Source: Candidatus Gerdarchaeota archaeon
GTDB lineage: Archaea; Asgardarchaeota; Heimdallarchaeia; JABLTI01
Direction of reading: 5' to 3'
NCBI GenBank assembly: GCA_016840905.1
Contig: JAEORM010000297.1
Coordinates: 1 to 6,342 of the forward strand
Length of the DNA stretch: 6,342 nucleotides
The position numbers and the translations under genes are program-made. Shown one piece after another: positions 1 through 6,342 of the stretch. The notes under the pieces are model-generated. The model saw only the letters and a program-made list of their open reading frames with translations. It did no database searches and was not told the origin of the DNA. How positions within the stretch are numbered: the stretch's first letter is position 1; every line of letters starts with the position of its first letter.

Positions 1-3
1 ATA

Positions 4-852
4 ATGAGTCAAGATAGAATTGAGGACATAACAACAGAATATAATGATCTAGCTGAAATATTAGCTGCTTACGCTAATATATCTCGATTGCAAATCATAG
101 AAGCGTTAAAGAAAGAAAAGAAGGAATTCAGCGATTTAAAAGAAATAACTGATTTAAGCAAAACTGCACTGGCTCATCATTTAGATAAACTAACAACATT
201 TGGAATAATAGAAAACACTTCCCGAGGAAAATATGAGCTTACGACTGATGGATTACTTATTTATGAAGCAATAACCAGTTCATATGCAAAAACAAAGAGA
301 AGAAAAGAATTAGAAAATAAAAAACAAGCTGATTATATTCAAAAATTCTATTCAAAGAATAAAGATGATACTGAAGATTTAGATGTTCGTTTTGAACGAT
401 TATTACCTATGAGAGTTGTAAGTTTTCATGCTTTAGGTGAATCTCCTGAAAATGATGCTTGGAGTAAACTAAGAGAATGGGCTGAACCTTTAGGATTGTT
501 TGCAGACCTAGAAAATCATCCTATTTATGGATTTAACAATCCTAATCCGAAATCAGGTTCAAAAACCTATGGCTACGAATTTTGGATAAAAGTTGATAGT
601 GATTTTCACGCAGAAAATGTAACTATAAAAGATATTCCTGAGGATTTTTATGTAGTAACTCGTTGTATAGGGAAAGATCCGATTAAGGATATTCCTGAAG
701 CATGGAAGAAATTAATTAATTGGATAAAATCAAAGAACTATTCTTTTGGGAAGAGATGTGGACTTGAAAAGGTTGTGAAATCATCACAAACTGGAACATT
801 CATTTTAGATATTTATATTCCGATAATTGAGGAAAGTCTTACTAGAAAATAG
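4..852 (+). CDS. ArsR-type winged-helix regulator fused to a GyrI-like ligand-binding domain
   Basis: Probable cytoplasmic one-component transcriptional regulator of 282 residues. Residues about 13-95 read as an ArsR-type winged helix: an N-terminal helix ending in NISRLQIIEAL (25-35), a recognition helix around SKTALAHHLDKL (52-63), and a wing around RGKYELTTDG (74-83). A lysine/glutamate-rich helical linker (about 95-122) follows. Residues about 128-278 look like a GyrI-like small-molecule-binding domain: it opens with VRFERLLPMRVVSFHALG, holds the family hallmark YGYEFW (189-194) with Glu192 where related domains bind cationic ligands, and closes with LDIYIPI. DNA-binding and ligand-sensing roles follow from the families; the ligand and target promoter are unknown. 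The ATG at base 4 gives a sensible N-terminus, but only three bases precede it, without an in-frame stop, so the start and any ribosome-binding site cannot be confirmed. It leads a tight gene group and probably controls it. Confidence 0.85.
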   Translation: MSQDRIEDITTEYNDLAEILAAYANISRLQIIEALKKEKKEFSDLKEITDLSKTALAHHLDKLTTFGIIENTSRGKYELTTDGLLIYEAITSSYAKTKRRKELENKKQADYIQKFYSKNKDDTEDLDVRFERLLPMRVVSFHALGESPENDAWSKLREWAEPLGLFADLENHPIYGFNNPNPKSGSKTYGYEFWIKVDSDFHAENVTIKDIPEDFYVVTRCIGKDPIKDIPEAWKKLINWIKSKNYSFGKRCGLEKVVKSSQTGTFILDIYIPIIEESLTRK

Positions 853-855
853 AAC

Positions 856-864
856 AAAGGATGG
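856..864 (+). promoter_or_regulatory. Shine-Dalgarno-like site bearing on the start of the nucleotidyltransferase gene
   Basis: AAAGGATGG lies directly after the regulator's stop codon. Its AAAGG part touches the ATG at 861, leaving no spacer, whereas it sits about 8-12 bases before the in-frame GTG at 873. The spacing favours GTG 873, giving a 313-residue protein. This is read from sequence only and is not decisive, because ATG is the more common start. Confidence 0.4.
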
Positions 865-1814
865 AAAGATGTGTGTCTGAAAATAAAGAAATTAGAAAGA
901 AGTTTGATGAAATTCTAAATGATTTTATTGATCAAGTTAAACAAGATGAAACCATTACTGCTGCGTTATTATTTGGTAGTATGGTGAAAGGTGTTGTTTG
1001 GGAAAAATCAGATCTAGATTTAGTGCTTATAACAACTGATCAAAAAACACCTGAAAAATTCTATTGGTTAATGGGTGAGGATATAAATCTTCAAGTTTCT
1101 ATTTTTACTCGGAATGAATTTATTAGAAACCAACAAAGAGCATTGCAAGGTTCTGGAACGCATCATGTATTAACGACTAGCAAAATAATTTTTTCAAATG
1201 ATGAAATGTTAACTGAATTCATTGAAAGTATGAAAAAAATTGGGAAAAGAGATTTCGAGTTAGAAATTCTAAGAAGAATCAGCATGGTTATAGGCGATAT
1301 GGAAAAGGCTGAAAAATATCTCTATGTTAAAAATGATATAATTCAAAGCTATCTGTTCATAACTAGACTATTAGATAATTTAGCAGCAATAGTTGTAATG
1401 TTAAATGAAAAAATACCGGGAAGGGAATCTGTAGAGCAAGCAATAGAATTTGAACCTGAATTATTTGAAACAATCTATTCTAAAGTAGTTCTAGAGAAAA
1501 CTACAAATGAAAGATTGCAGGAAATACTTACAATAATTCGAAAATATTTGGAGGAAAATACCCCAGTTATTTTTGAACCTATTATTAAATATTTGAAAGA
1601 AGAACAAACATTCCGAAGTGTATCAGATATTGCTAATTTTCTAAATGATAAATTGAAAACTTCTTGGTGGGGAATAGCTTCTTTAGGGATAGGAAATTGG
1701 TTAGTAGAGCAAGGGTATTGTGAACGAGTAGCTTGTCCTACAAGATTGACTTTACGAAGTCACAATGAAGTAAATGAGATAGGTTTTTACTATATAGGAG
1801 ATGATCTAGAGTGA
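861..1814 (+). CDS. Nucleotidyltransferase-fold protein with C-terminal winged-helix-like domain
   Basis: A 317-residue protein with an N-terminal polymerase-beta-type nucleotidyltransferase domain. The motif LLFGSMVKGVVWEKSDLDLVLI (36-57) supplies G39-S40 and the metal-binding pair D51-x-D53. The third carboxylate usually found on a following strand is not obvious: that strand reads INLQVSIF (75-82), with Asn, Gln and Ser where an Asp or Glu is expected. The middle (about 130-235) is all-helical, as in the helical domains of kanamycin- or lincosamide-type nucleotidyltransferases, though I see no HEPN RNase motif. Residues about 241-305 look like a winged helix (SVSDIANFL, then GIGNWLVEQGYCERV). 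It could nucleotidylate a small molecule or a macromolecule, or be a non-catalytic binding protein; the substrate is unknown. The ATG at 861 follows the upstream stop by 8 bases, but AAAGG abuts it. GTG at 873 (MSENKEIRKKF...) is better spaced from that Shine-Dalgarno and may be the real start. Confidence 0.8.
   Translation: MERCVSENKEIRKKFDEILNDFIDQVKQDETITAALLFGSMVKGVVWEKSDLDLVLITTDQKTPEKFYWLMGEDINLQVSIFTRNEFIRNQQRALQGSGTHHVLTTSKIIFSNDEMLTEFIESMKKIGKRDFELEILRRISMVIGDMEKAEKYLYVKNDIIQSYLFITRLLDNLAAIVVMLNEKIPGRESVEQAIEFEPELFETIYSKVVLEKTTNERLQEILTIIRKYLEENTPVIFEPIIKYLKEEQTFRSVSDIANFLNDKLKTSWWGIASLGIGNWLVEQGYCERVACPTRLTLRSHNEVNEIGFYYIGDDLE
1796..1800 (+). promoter_or_regulatory. Shine-Dalgarno site for the UvrA-like gene
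   Basis: AGGAG lies inside the end of the nucleotidyltransferase gene, 10 bases before the GTG at 1811. It supports that GTG as a true start even though it overlaps the upstream TGA stop (GTGA). The arrangement suggests translational coupling of the two genes. Confidence 0.55.
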
Positions 1815-4699
1815 CTAATTATATTGAAATTGTTGGAGCTAATCAGAATAATCTAAAAAATGTAACAGTCAGTATACCTCGAGATAAACTCACAGTAGTT
1901 ACCGGTGTTTCTGGTTCAGGAAAATCATCACTAGTTTTTGATGTCTTGTATGCGGAGGGACAAAGAAAATTCTTGGAAACACTCTCAGCTTATGCAAGAT
2001 CACGTTTACCTCAAATGAAAAGACCTGATGTTCAAATCATCAAAGGATTATCACCTATTGTTAGTATAGATCAAAAAAGAGGTATCAGCAATCCCCGCTC
2101 AACTGTTGGGAGCTTAACAGATATTGGTAGTTTCATTCGATTATTATACTCTGTTATAGGTGAAGGATATTGTCCTTATTGTAATCAAAAAGTGCCTATA
2201 AAAACAGCCGGTCAAATTGCTGATAAAATTCAATCTTTACCAGATGGTGCAATCGTAGAAGTGAGGGTATTACTTTTCAAAATTTATGGCGAAGATTATC
2301 AATTTCTTTTAGATAAAGTAAGAAATCATGGATATCGTCTTTTTAGAATAAATGGTGAAATTTTTGATATTGGACAAAAAATAGAACTGGATGAGGATGA
2401 AGAATATACTATTGAAGCTATAATAGACAAATTTACCGTAAAAGGTGATATCTATAAACAAGTGATAGAAACAATTGAGAATGCTTTTTACATCGGTCAA
2501 AAATTCATTCGGATTGAAATTTTAAATGCTGAAGAATTAAAGATAGATTTACCACAATTTTATGATTTTACTTGTCAAGAGCACCATGTTGTTGTTGGGG
2601 AATTATTACCTTGGTTCTTCACACCGAACGACCTTGAAAGTGCTTGCTTGACTTGCATGGGATTAGGATTATATTACCGAGCATCGCCTATTTTACTTAT
2701 TAAAGATGAAAATAAAAGCCTTAATGAAGGAGCATTAGATCCCCGAGTGATAAACATAAGCCAGAAAACATACAAACGATTTAACAATATGCGCGGGGTA
2801 ATGATACACAGTCTCTCATTACATTATGGTTTTAGTCTTGATATACCATTTAAAGAATTACCACATGAAATTCAGAATCTATTATTTTATGGTTCTAATG
2901 GTGAAAAGATAGAAATTATCATACCACCAGATGCACCCATTCAAAATGATCCAAACAAAGGAAAGAAAGTAGCTTGGGAAGGATATCTAGCTAGAATTGA
3001 TAGATGGTATAAGAGAATAACTAAATCACGAACTCCAAAATCTTACGAAGAGGATTTATATAAACGCATAATGGTTGAGCAATTATGTCCTGATTGTAAA
3101 GGCGCAAAATTACAAAAACAACGATTTTTCATTCGTATAAAGGATAAAAATATTCATGAAATGAATTCATTACCCATCGATGAACTTTATGAGTTGATGA
3201 GCAATCTAACAGTAGATGAAGACAAAAAACATCTAGCTGGACCTATTTTAGAGGAAATTTTGAAACGACTAAAAGTTATGGTAAAAATTGGTTTAGAATA
3301 TTTAAGCATGGATAGAAGAACAGACACACTTTCAGGTGGAGAACTTCAAAGAACAAAATTATCAACACAGATTGGTTCTGATCTTATGGGTTTGATGTTT
3401 GTTTTAGATGAACCCAGTATTGGATTACATCCTCGAGACTCACACAAACTTATCAATATAATGTATAACATGCGAGATTTAGGAAATACCATTATAACAA
3501 TTGAGCATGATGTGGACACCATACTTGCTGCAGATCATATAATTGAAATTGGTCCAGGAGCAGGTATTCATGGGGGAAATATTATTACTCAAGGAAAAAT
3601 CGATGATTTAAAAAATAACGAAAATTCAATAACTGGACAATATCTTTCTGGAAAAAAAGTGATAGCCATACCTCCTAAACGAAGACAATCAAATGGTCAT
3701 ACCTTAACCATAAAAGGTGCTCGTGAAAACAATCTAAAAAATATTGATGTTAAAATACCATTAGGATTATTCATCTGTGTTACAGGAGTTTCAGGTTCAG
3801 GAAAGAGTAGTTTAATTCATGATATTCTTTACAAGAGATTGAAAGCGATTTTTAGAGATAGCAGAATAATTCCCGGTGATCATGATAGTATTGAAGGAAC
3901 AGAAAATATCAGAGATATAAGGAATATTGATCAAACTCCCATTGGACGTTCAGCACGTTCAAATCCAGCGACCTTTATTGGTTTTTATGACAGAATTAGA
4001 GAAATATTCACAGAATTAGAAGAGTCAAAAGCACGTGGATATAATCTTCAACACTTCAGCTTCAATACTAAAACTGGTGGAAGGTGTCCAGAATGTGGTG
4101 GATGGGGAAGAGTAATAACGCCTTTACAATATATGGCTGATATTGAATCTGTTTGTCCAGTTTGTAAAGGAGCAAGATTTAGAAAAGAAATCTTAGAGGT
4201 AAAGTATAGAAACAAGACTATTGCTGATATTCTAGATATGTGTGTCGAAGAAGCTTTGGACTTTTTCAAAGATAACAACTATTTAGTGCAAAAACTAAAG
4301 GTCATGAATGAATTAGGATTAGGTTATCTTATGATTGGACAATCATCATCAACAATTTCCGGAGGTGAAGCCCAAAGGATCAAACTTGCTCGTGAGTTAG
4401 GTAAATTAAAACTTGATAGTGATAACCTCTATATTTTGGATGAACCTACAACAGGATTACATTTGGCAGATATACAACGATTATTAGATATCATTAATCG
4501 ATTAGTCGATGAAGGTAATACTGTGATTGTTATCGAACATAATTTAGAAATGATTAAATCAGCTGATTATGTTATTGACTTAGGACCTGGTGCTGGAAAA
4601 TTAGGCGGTCAAATTGTAACTGAAGGAACACCTGAAGAAATAAGTAGATGTAAGGAATCATATACAGGACAATTTTTAAAGAAAATACTGGAAAACTAA
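1811..4699 (+). CDS. uvrA: UvrA-family excinuclease ABC subunit A (divergent, possibly a paralogue)
   Basis: A 962-residue double ABC ATPase, close to the length of bacterial UvrA (about 940). In nucleotide excision repair UvrA dimers find damaged DNA and load UvrB. Visible elements in order: Walker A GVSGSGKS (32-39); UvrA-typical [17 protein letters not shown] and NPRSTVG; CPYC (121-124); a UvrB-binding-like region (about 130-245, with [10 protein letters not shown] and [10 protein letters not shown]); zinc module 1 reading C255-Q-E-H258 then C279-x2-C282; insertion domain (about 285-400); CPDC (426-429); signature LSGGELQR (507-514); Walker B VLDEP (531-535); second Walker A (659-666); zinc module CPEC/CPVC (C759, C762, C782, C785); second signature ISGGEAQR (849-856); Walker B ILDEP (875-879). 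Both ATP sites look intact. Departures are the Cys-to-His in module 1 and an altered stretch between the last two cysteine pairs. It starts with GTG overlapping the upstream stop. The family is certain; a repair role rather than a drug- or adduct-resistance role is not, as no uvrB or uvrC is seen here. Confidence 0.95.
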   Translation: MTNYIEIVGANQNNLKNVTVSIPRDKLTVVTGVSGSGKSSLVFDVLYAEGQRKFLETLSAYARSRLPQMKRPDVQIIKGLSPIVSIDQKRGISNPRSTVGSLTDIGSFIRLLYSVIGEGYCPYCNQKVPIKTAGQIADKIQSLPDGAIVEVRVLLFKIYGEDYQFLLDKVRNHGYRLFRINGEIFDIGQKIELDEDEEYTIEAIIDKFTVKGDIYKQVIETIENAFYIGQKFIRIEILNAEELKIDLPQFYDFTCQEHHVVVGELLPWFFTPNDLESACLTCMGLGLYYRASPILLIKDENKSLNEGALDPRVINISQKTYKRFNNMRGVMIHSLSLHYGFSLDIPFKELPHEIQNLLFYGSNGEKIEIIIPPDAPIQNDPNKGKKVAWEGYLARIDRWYKRITKSRTPKSYEEDLYKRIMVEQLCPDCKGAKLQKQRFFIRIKDKNIHEMNSLPIDELYELMSNLTVDEDKKHLAGPILEEILKRLKVMVKIGLEYLSMDRRTDTLSGGELQRTKLSTQIGSDLMGLMFVLDEPSIGLHPRDSHKLINIMYNMRDLGNTIITIEHDVDTILAADHIIEIGPGAGIHGGNIITQGKIDDLKNNENSITGQYLSGKKVIAIPPKRRQSNGHTLTIKGARENNLKNIDVKIPLGLFICVTGVSGSGKSSLIHDILYKRLKAIFRDSRIIPGDHDSIEGTENIRDIRNIDQTPIGRSARSNPATFIGFYDRIREIFTELEESKARGYNLQHFSFNTKTGGRCPECGGWGRVITPLQYMADIESVCPVCKGARFRKEILEVKYRNKTIADILDMCVEEALDFFKDNNYLVQKLKVMNELGLGYLMIGQSSSTISGGEAQRIKLARELGKLKLDSDNLYILDEPTTGLHLADIQRLLDIINRLVDEGNTVIVIEHNLEMIKSADYVIDLGPGAGKLGGQIVTEGTPEEISRCKESYTGQFLKKILEN

Positions 4700-4754
4700 A
4701 CGAAAAGTATCAAGCTAAAAAAATAAAAAGAAGAAAAGAAAAAATATTGTCGAT
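4700..4754 (+). promoter_or_regulatory. Purine-rich intergenic gap with a weak candidate promoter
   Basis: This 55-base gap separates the UvrA-like gene from the transporter. It is nearly all A and G, with CTAAAAAAATAAAAAG at 4715-4730, about 25-40 bases before the transporter ATG. In an archaeon that could be a poor TATA element driving a leaderless or short-leader transcript. There is no hairpin followed by a T run that would mark a terminator, and no clear Shine-Dalgarno before 4755. Read-through from the upstream genes is equally possible. Confidence 0.25.
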
Positions 4755-6342
4755 ATGACCATAAGTATTGAAAAATTTCCTTATTTCCGAACTTTCCTTA
4801 CTAGTTTGGGATTCTTTACCATAAATCTATCTTGGTCAGTATTCACTATTTATGTTCCTATTTTTATTAGAAATAATTTAGGACCTTTGCTGGGTGAAGT
4901 TCATATCTTGAATACCTTGGTAGGAGTAATTATGGTATTAGATAACATCGCAGCGATTATGCTTTCTCCTGTGATTGGTAATCTATCAGATAGAATTTGG
5001 ATTAAGAAATTGGGAAGACGCATGCCATTCGTTATTATTGGTATTCCTTTAGCTGCAACATTCTTTGGATTAATAGGGACTTTTGAAAATATGTTTTTCT
5101 GGTTATTATTTGCTATTTGTGGCTTTAATGTCAGTATGGCTATCTATAACACACCTGTTGTTAGTTTAATACCTGACACCGTTCCTGATGAACATATTAG
5201 CCAAGGAAATGGTGTAATGAATATTGTAGGGGGATTAGCTAATATAACAGGTTTATTACTATCAGCATACCTATATTCCATAAATCATGCATTAGCATTT
5301 TGGGTATTAGGAGGAATAATGGTTCTTTGTATGTTTATATTGATACTGAATGTAAGAGAAAAGCAAGATAAAGAAATTGATTATCATAAAGAAAGAATGG
5401 GATTGTTTAAATCAATAAGACAAATTTTCAAAGATAAAAACATCTCACTAATATTTATTCTCTTTACTGTTTTTGCTCATAATGCTGGTTATCAAGCTGC
5501 TGAAACGTTCTTTAGTAGTTATGCTGAAGTATTTCTTAATATAGCTGCCAACAAGGCAGCAAACATTTTAGGTGTTTTTCTGGTCATCCAAATTGTATTA
5601 GCTTTACCAGCAGGATATTTCACTAAAAAAATAGGCGCACTTAATGCATCTCTTTTAGGTATTATTTTCTTCTTGTTAGGATTCATACCTATTAGTATAA
5701 TAAGTATGATTGATATTCCTTTAGTGGGGACAATAATAACCTTAAATGGACTTAAATTAAGTTGGGAATTTTTCGTTTTTTCGATTACTATTCTAATCAT
5801 GGGATTTGGATGGATTTTGCTTTTTATGAATCTTATATTAGTAGTATGGAATGTAGCACCAAAAGGAAAGACTGCAACTTATACTTCGTTCTATTCAGTA
5901 TTTTGGAACCTTGCAGCAATATTAAGCCCATTAATAGCAGGAGGTTTTTTTGATTTAATAGAAAATATCATTGGAATAGAAGGGCTACAAACATTATTTG
6001 TACTAGTTGCTGGCATCTATATTTTTGCTTTTGGATTTTTGATGGTCATCAAAATACGTCTCAATAAATTATTAAAATTAGATTTCACTGAAACTGAAAA
6101 ACTAGAAGAGCGAATTAAAAGCAAAGATATACCTTTGAGATTTTTACCTTTAATTTTATTCGGTATTGGTTTAAGACAAAGAGAAACTTTTCAAAAATTA
6201 AAAGCTGAAAGAAGAGAAGAACAACGAGTGATTAAAGAGAAAATAAAAGAAATTAAAAGCGAGATTCCAAACAAAGCTGGTAGGCAAGCAGAAACGGAAG
6301 AGGAAACACAAGAAAGAAAAATGCAATTAAAAGAACAAAAAC
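4755..6342 (+). CDS. MFS transporter, SLC45/GPH-like (3' end beyond the window)
   Basis: An open frame of 529 codons runs off the window without a stop, so the gene is partial at its 3' end. The ATG at 4755 is the first start after an in-frame TAA at 4716. I count 12 hydrophobic segments, from about residue 16 to 436, as in the major facilitator superfamily. The loop after helix 2 carries the signature GNLSDRIWIKKLGRRMPF (75-92), the D-R...GRR form seen in SLC45 sucrose-transporter-like and GPH sugar:cation symporters. Other family-like stretches are NTPVVSLIPDTVPDE in the helix 4-5 region and FWNLAAILSPLIAGGFFD in helix 11. It is probably an integral cytoplasmic-membrane secondary transporter; the substrate (sugar or drug) cannot be read. 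Unusually, a tail of more than 90 residues rich in Lys, Glu, Arg and Gln follows helix 12 and is probably cytoplasmic and partly coiled coil. It follows the UvrA-like gene by 55 bases on the same strand, so co-transcription is possible but unproven. Confidence 0.88.
   Translation, partial: MTISIEKFPYFRTFLTSLGFFTINLSWSVFTIYVPIFIRNNLGPLLGEVHILNTLVGVIMVLDNIAAIMLSPVIGNLSDRIWIKKLGRRMPFVIIGIPLAATFFGLIGTFENMFFWLLFAICGFNVSMAIYNTPVVSLIPDTVPDEHISQGNGVMNIVGGLANITGLLLSAYLYSINHALAFWVLGGIMVLCMFILILNVREKQDKEIDYHKERMGLFKSIRQIFKDKNISLIFILFTVFAHNAGYQAAETFFSSYAEVFLNIAANKAANILGVFLVIQIVLALPAGYFTKKIGALNASLLGIIFFLLGFIPISIISMIDIPLVGTIITLNGLKLSWEFFVFSITILIMGFGWILLFMNLILVVWNVAPKGKTATYTSFYSVFWNLAAILSPLIAGGFFDLIENIIGIEGLQTLFVLVAGIYIFAFGFLMVIKIRLNKLLKLDFTETEKLEERIKSKDIPLRFLPLILFGIGLRQRETFQKLKAERREEQRVIKEKIKEIKSEIPNKAGRQAETEEETQERKMQLKEQK

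Noticed and set aside
631..698. Direct repeat of GATATTCCTGA at 631-641 and 688-698
   Set aside because: The copies are 57 bases apart, in frame, and encode KDIPE twice in the GyrI-like domain. With only two short copies inside a coding region, chance or local protein sequence explains it better than an operator or mobile element.
991..1560. HEPN/MNT toxin-antitoxin pair
   Set aside because: The nucleotidyltransferase is followed or preceded by no separate small HEPN gene, its helical middle shows no clear R-x4-6-H motif, and the protein is much longer than MNT antitoxins.
2171..2182. CPYC at UvrA residues 121-124 as an extra, unusual zinc site
   Set aside because: A cysteine pair just after the G-E-x-x-C stretch occurs in many bacterial UvrA proteins, so it is not a distinguishing feature.
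2309..2500. Minus-strand open frame of 63 codons
   Set aside because: It lies wholly inside the UvrA-like gene, opposite the UvrB-binding region, which is conserved in the + frame. The product is low-complexity and rich in Phe, Ile, Tyr and Ser, as expected from the reverse of A-rich coding sequence.
4048..4278. Minus-strand open frame of 76 codons
   Set aside because: It is opposite the last zinc module of the UvrA-like gene, whose + strand cysteines are conserved. No domain or start context supports it.
4700..4754. Transcription terminator after the UvrA-like gene
   Set aside because: No inverted repeat and no T run are present on the + strand; the gap is almost entirely A and G.
5519..5800. 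Minus-strand open frame of 93 codons
   Set aside because: It is antisense to transporter helices 7-10; its apparent hydrophobicity mirrors the transporter's coding bias.
5762..5953. Plus-strand open frame of 63 codons in another frame
   Set aside because: It overlaps transporter helices 10-11, where the transporter frame carries family-like residues. It has no ribosome-binding site of its own.

Overview
The window is AT-rich and almost fully coding, with every gene on the + strand. Three genes are tightly packed: a two-domain transcriptional regulator (4-852), a nucleotidyltransferase-fold protein (861-1814) and a full-length UvrA-family protein (1811-4699). After a 55-base purine-rich gap comes a fourth gene, a 12-helix major facilitator transporter (4755 to the window edge), which has no stop codon inside the window. 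I see no RNA genes, CRISPR arrays, insertion sequences or long repeats.

Organism: the strong A/T bias at third positions, frequent AGA arginine codons, lysine-rich proteins and an ArsR-type winged helix fused to a GyrI-like sensor would suit a low-GC archaeon, possibly of the Asgard group. A low-GC Firmicute is not excluded. No marker gene in the window settles this, so the assignment is inference. If the host is archaeal, the UvrA is probably of bacterial origin, because UvrABC repair is bacterial and patchily acquired in archaea.

How the genes may work together: gaps and overlaps (8 bases between genes 1 and 2, a 4-base GTGA overlap between genes 2 and 3) point to one transcript. The regulator looks like a one-component sensor of a small, possibly cationic or xenobiotic, molecule. 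The UvrA-like ATPase keeps both ATP sites and the UvrB-binding region but diverges at its first zinc module. The nucleotidyltransferase has the G-S and D-x-D motifs of the fold, without a clear third carboxylate, and ends in a probable winged helix. The transporter belongs to the SLC45/GPH-like branch of the MFS. A sensor, a possible modifying enzyme, a UvrA paralogue and a transporter together resemble a self-protection or drug-response cassette, as with UvrA-like DrrC in daunorubicin producers. That role is a hypothesis: no uvrB or uvrC is visible here, and the transporter may be an independent unit.
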